43,801 nucleotides of DNA from a virus. The DNA is taken from positions 412 to 44,212 of the IMG/VR virus record IMGVR_UViG_3300030106_005416, one strand, 5' to 3'. The notes beneath the pieces are model-generated. The model saw only the letters and a list, made by a program, of their open reading frames with translations, was not told where the DNA came from and searched no databases. Each line of letters starts with the position of its first letter. The first letter of the stretch is position 1. Both the position numbers and the translations under genes were made by a program. Of this stretch, positions 42,001 to 43,801 are shown in pieces.

Positions 42001-43801
42001 GGCTCTACAACTAGGCGTGCTACAGGTAGAAAGACTGAGGCTGAAAACATCCTCGCTCAGGTAGTAGCCCAGAACGCTAGCATACACATCAAGGCTAGAA
42101 CAAATGAGGCGTTAAATACCCTGTACAACTTGGTTAAAGAGAACCCAAACACAAAGATTTGGAGACTCGTAGACGACAAGTCTGGCGTTGACCCTAACGA
42201 TCCTCGTGTGGTGGCCGTAAGGGTAAAGGGTGAGCAGAAGTACATCATGTTCAGGGACGCGAGCTACGCTCAAAATCTCAGGGGCATGAATTTGCCTCAA
42301 ACCAACGCTTTTATCAGGGCCCTGAGAATCCCAGCACAGTGGTTGAGAAGGTCATTTACTACTCTGAACCCTGAGTTTGTTATCTCGAACTTCTCTCGTG
42401 ATATCCAGGCAGCTATATTTAACGCAGCTGCAGAGGCAGAAATTGAAGGCGGCATGCTTAACAGTAAGGCCACCATAGGCAGGATGATAAAGCTGGTCCC
42501 TCAGACCTTAAAGACACTTGTTAAGAACTCAGTACAGAAGGGTGGAGACCCAGCTATTGAGAAGTATTTCCAAGAGTTTAAAGAGGACGGGGGAAAGACT
42601 GGATGGGCATACGCCAAATCTCTCGATCAAATAGCTAGCGAACTTGCTGGAGAAACAGAAGACAAAACAAGAACCCAAGAAATACTTGGTAAGGCGAAAA
42701 ACTTTGCAGACACTGTAGAAGGCGTCAATGATGCTTTTGAGAACAGCATCAGACTTGCAGCATACATTGCCGCAAGAGAAAACGGTATAAGCAGAGAAAA
42801 GGCCGCTCAGATGGCTAAGAACATCACTGTAAACTTCAACAAGCAGGGTGAGTTCGGCCCAGCGTTGAACGCTGTGTACTTATTCTTCAACGCATCTATA
42901 CAGGGTACGGCAAGACTCGGTAGATCTCTTGCTACACTAAAGCCATCAAAGAGACCTGACGGCACGGACAGGAGTGCTGTAGAAAGAGTTAACACGGCCC
43001 AGTGGATGGCTGGTGGCCTCATGATATTCAACGCGATGCTTACCAGCCTCGGATACGCCATGTCAGATGAGGATGAAGATGGTGTGCCATTCTGGGACAA
43101 GATTCCAGATTACGTAAAGGAGCGCAATCTGATCATCATGCGCCCCAACGGAAAGGACTACTTCAAAATCCCTATGCCGTATGGTTTCAACGTATTCGCA
43201 AATATGGGTACCGCACTCGTAGAGGGATCTAGAGGATCAAAGGAGCCAACAGAGGCTATGATGTTCTTGTTTAACTCGTTCATGGCGTCATTCTCACCTG
43301 TGTCATTTGGACAATCTAAAGACTTGTTTGTAGCAGCTGGTAAGGGGGCGGTGCCTACAGTAATGAAGCCTTTCGTTGACATCATGGTAAACGAAACATA
43401 CTTTGGCGGCCCTGTTACAGGAGAGAACCTTCCGTTCGGAGTACAAAGACCAGAGTCGGAGCTTTCGTTCAGGTCTCCAGAGGCAGTAAAGGACTTCTTC
43501 AAGTGGATGAACGAAGCTACTGGTGGCAGCGAATACAAGTCAGGCGAGGTGGACATCAACCCAGACAAGTTCTGGTACATGTTTGAGTACTTTATCGGAG
43601 GTGCTGGACAGTTTGTAAATAGATCTATCGCACTTCCTAGAGACATGTCTATCAAGTTGTTTGGTGATTCAGACCTCGATATAGAGGCCAATCAAATACC
43701 GCTGGCTAGAATCCTGTACGGAGAACCTTCTAAATACTTTGACTACGAGAAGTTTAAAGAAAACGAGCAGGAGTTCAAGTCTCTGTACAAGGAAATCAAA
43801 G
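36067..43801 (+). CDS. Giant polyvalent internal virion protein with LPD38-like region (partial)
   Basis: The frame is open from ATG 36067 to the window end (2578 complete codons), so the C-terminus is missing. Residues 1-800 are helical and charged, including an Ala/Leu-rich helical region at about 435-560. Residues 829-860 are a Glu/Ala/Pro repeat. At 958-965 VFEEFGHA resembles a zincin HExxH with the first His replaced by Glu960. RFARR occurs at 1143-1147 and 1388-1392, each between domains. The C-terminal third (about 2050-2500) carries the LPD38-like signature (FVISNFSRDIQAAIFNAAAE; NKQGEFGPALNAVYLFFNAS). Such polyvalent proteins are packaged with the genome and ejected. The domain names are recalled resemblances. 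The gene has its own TATCTTTA box. Confidence 0.7.
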   Translation, partial: MNGEDYNLNLGEVQSPQQEEATGPSLSMDEYLRRLNKLGVEGNDAISIMAGNGYDEQQVYNHVVAKYETQREEFLKKQKEAERRAKEAEQRAEAMSSQKKKSDRFDSSEGRFIGDFDDPDSVEARGDIDQSKYQQIFEENPDLNDPYSAVALPQDLIESMEAGEDVELRYQSFKNDEDIYDNYVAKQAVSQINQAIKDKDQRLYDVLRADLKDMGYNYPQSIEEASSYSAITFDALEKESSKLIEQRNLINDQYGLPSGFNPESDVDFMYALRESLNRQRADLDSSELSAYDERIREEADELIGGFAGESLIRGFAQGFIGEIIDSAQYGLPAMYHEYVGDDKKYNAYMSASRRSSDIREQGKRNRFKERFDIGSDLPRLQGESNEQYEARKSAFVEKVASMGMSEATEAMINGEISSSDYHTKMLYETGNTFGNALSYMIPIGKAGRAVEGAEMTLKAARRASAAKGGMTAARAAVKTAERSLRLAKITNGGVYATLGITSGASQYSELYDRKDLSFAEKMTQATLVGVAEATLGKMFSNVDRLFVGGAARTVKAKTTQEFAKLAKEKLAEMTKKKALRAGLRQTGKGLSEEFLEEFGVEVVAQGAEIINDIAMGRQPREIDWYALIDAGMAGIIGAGPTSALAGVGSYRAHNSLLRRRKEVADKIGEIDDAIGMAETVEERKRLTQIKDGMSAELMLIDGESRNVFESLSEGQRRRLLKIHRDMAYTENALRKKDLTKEEREQLTTRYESLLRAKTDIENSAEKPKLSRDDDSVPTQDASGQEVEIKGEDTTREDDIKAETAEPAAEEAPQEQRQEAVQLSLFDETQEEEAPAEEAPAAEEAPAEEEATAEEEAEPSEGVKTFTDMGGDLVDVTDTNVVGDGEGKMSLEAAIAVNRMSRAFGKSLSEAGYTFKIYSRKAYNELARKADPKADPSESFGFVQGKTIAIAMDAQNADVFEEFGHAALRDIIGKDAKARTAIYKTLQGLAKKNATIKEILDDVRNDEVYSRQGQAAIEEESIVKSLIAYAENPQVLGKGGFVSKMMAAINKVFARFVGKDIKIIENEQKFFDFARKFAAATRGDQVEITDPGIQDQDLVKRPDESEAQYRERLAEAAEQMDPMTDEQRAQQEFEDRGEDISTVRFARRNKTEFTYLKDTTVYYREDPYADIGVTMQNEHGLRDKKINVKDYFHFRNWFNYMTANGRRPARIMNMYFIKDGKKYTVKPPKPKTDRDGNVVRIEGPLHGRLAAADRAQRERQRRATEFNEAYDRVFQLEEDAAVLKSAGIDSALGMALVPGFNLQEYTETPQDEKSLYASNFRKQVLLNRSLEEQAEVLEIANENLQLLKESGLSVAEIEAADKAKLLNMSGRTPSFLAQDGDTLNSGSIRFARRKKKGTRIQTEEEQKAYMDEIRKQFPGVSEEDLFISDKELADLNGARSVLLGYDRSKEKVGTGIFQQLRRLIGGKNIVSTHRNAGMLDRVYDKIKAEIAEDRKKGGPNKGFIVIATAALDVGSLAGNPNIFADIARRYVDEGATFEERMSRANEVLKSLSKADYAAFIKASRRRRGEIHRRVRSRLNPTEVRFKIDSAETLSDFLGIFDDVEGFDESGFAKSFDDRNRLARKFVGEFLISEKPDTKSTKQAVDDFLVENYADLALEKVPGASIVTLQKLPYEVSKEGALTIPESVLQEAVDDSAAFPAALVSETAEKTKVLKTPIPIELAYPSKVKKTEKDPTGIRSAKQKGARGTEGKIQLMGLKTRDDGTTEHDSGRRQSRRKGGQSFKMEDQTAFQKWKNLWIRRLQDKYIDIFNIQESIERQRGKVGREQDFRMAEELMYGKAAEDLAKLDKRVEEITSLMKRAGVKVDEVSRYLYALHAKERNAVIAQRSKGAIKDGSGISDAEADAILNSANKKALNPIVSKIREIQQDTRDTMVKYGLETKETVDAFEAMFQNYVPLAGLSVDEDLGSPYPTGGAGMNVFGSTTRRATGRKTEAENILAQVVAQNASIHIKARTNEALNTLYNLVKENPNTKIWRLVDDKSGVDPNDPRVVAVRVKGEQKYIMFRDASYAQNLRGMNLPQTNAFIRALRIPAQWLRRSFTTLNPEFVISNFSRDIQAAIFNAAAEAEIEGGMLNSKATIGRMIKLVPQTLKTLVKNSVQKGGDPAIEKYFQEFKEDGGKTGWAYAKSLDQIASELAGETEDKTRTQEILGKAKNFADTVEGVNDAFENSIRLAAYIAARENGISREKAAQMAKNITVNFNKQGEFGPALNAVYLFFNASIQGTARLGRSLATLKPSKRPDGTDRSAVERVNTAQWMAGGLMIFNAMLTSLGYAMSDEDEDGVPFWDKIPDYVKERNLIIMRPNGKDYFKIPMPYGFNVFANMGTALVEGSRGSKEPTEAMMFLFNSFMASFSPVSFGQSKDLFVAAGKGAVPTVMKPFVDIMVNETYFGGPVTGENLPFGVQRPESELSFRSPEAVKDFFKWMNEATGGSEYKSGEVDINPDKFWYMFEYFIGGAGQFVNRSIALPRDMSIKLFGDSDLDIEANQIPLARILYGEPSKYFDYEKFKENEQEFKSLYKEIK
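38552..38640 (+). repeat. Degenerate 15-base Glu/Ala/Pro coding repeats
   Basis: Units like GCACCTGCTGAAGAA recur in the giant gene, encoding EEAPA motifs (about residues 830-858). The repeat makes an acidic, extended linker between an N-terminal helical part and the region holding the degenerate zincin motif. Confidence 0.7.

Overview
The window reads as most of the virion and packaging module of a tailed podovirus-type phage of a Bacteroidota host, probably marine or flavobacterial. Three lines of evidence point to the host. Recurrent TATATTT(G/A)C boxes match the Bacteroidota -7 promoter element TAnnTTTG, Shine-Dalgarno sites are almost absent, and the structural gene set resembles crAss-like and Cellulophaga-type podoviruses. 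The phage placement comes from remembered family features, not from a search. No integrase, polymerase or replication gene is seen.

Layout. Positions 1-855 hold a partial leftward gene for a small Lys/Arg-tailed protein, a 16-bp inverted repeat, and about 400 nt of gene-free DNA that folds into many hairpins; this is the best candidate for an undescribed element. From about 806 almost everything is rightward. Positions 856-4425 carry small basic proteins, a 610-aa protein with a possible ADP-ribosyltransferase-like core, a Met-rich mini-protein, an M15 peptidase (probable endolysin) and a small structural protein. A leftward winged-helix regulator (4422-4847) starts head to head with the rightward gene at 4853, and the two predicted promoters lie inside each other's transcripts. 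Positions 5172-7528 carry small proteins, a tandem-GroES co-chaperonin, tRNA-Ile(UAU), tRNA-Arg(UCU) and a zinc-ribbon protein.

Positions 7512-12080 encode the large terminase and portal. Positions 12080-16837 encode fibre proteins (one collagen-like), four short Lys-rich proteins and a small family of decoration-like paralogues. Positions 16856-24758 encode scaffold, major capsid protein, further head proteins and two connector or adaptor proteins, separated by UUCG-loop terminators. Positions 24758-32767 encode a 2337-aa tail/muzzle-like protein ending in a dockerin-like Ca2+ loop, plus its companion. Positions 32788-43801 encode three proteins likely to be packaged inside the virion and ejected. 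The last is a giant polyvalent protein of at least 2578 aa that runs off the window.

Regulation. Ten TATATTTRC boxes head transcription units. In six of these units, and in a seventh using a variant TATCTTTA box, only 4-5 nt separate the box from ATG, so the mRNAs should be leaderless. Two other promoters have a TTG -33 element and a TACCTTT(A/G) box and may be a separate, host-type class. The two tRNAs read AUA and AGA, codons that appear frequent in the phage genes. Many genes overlap as ATGA, TGATG or TAATG, indicating translational coupling.
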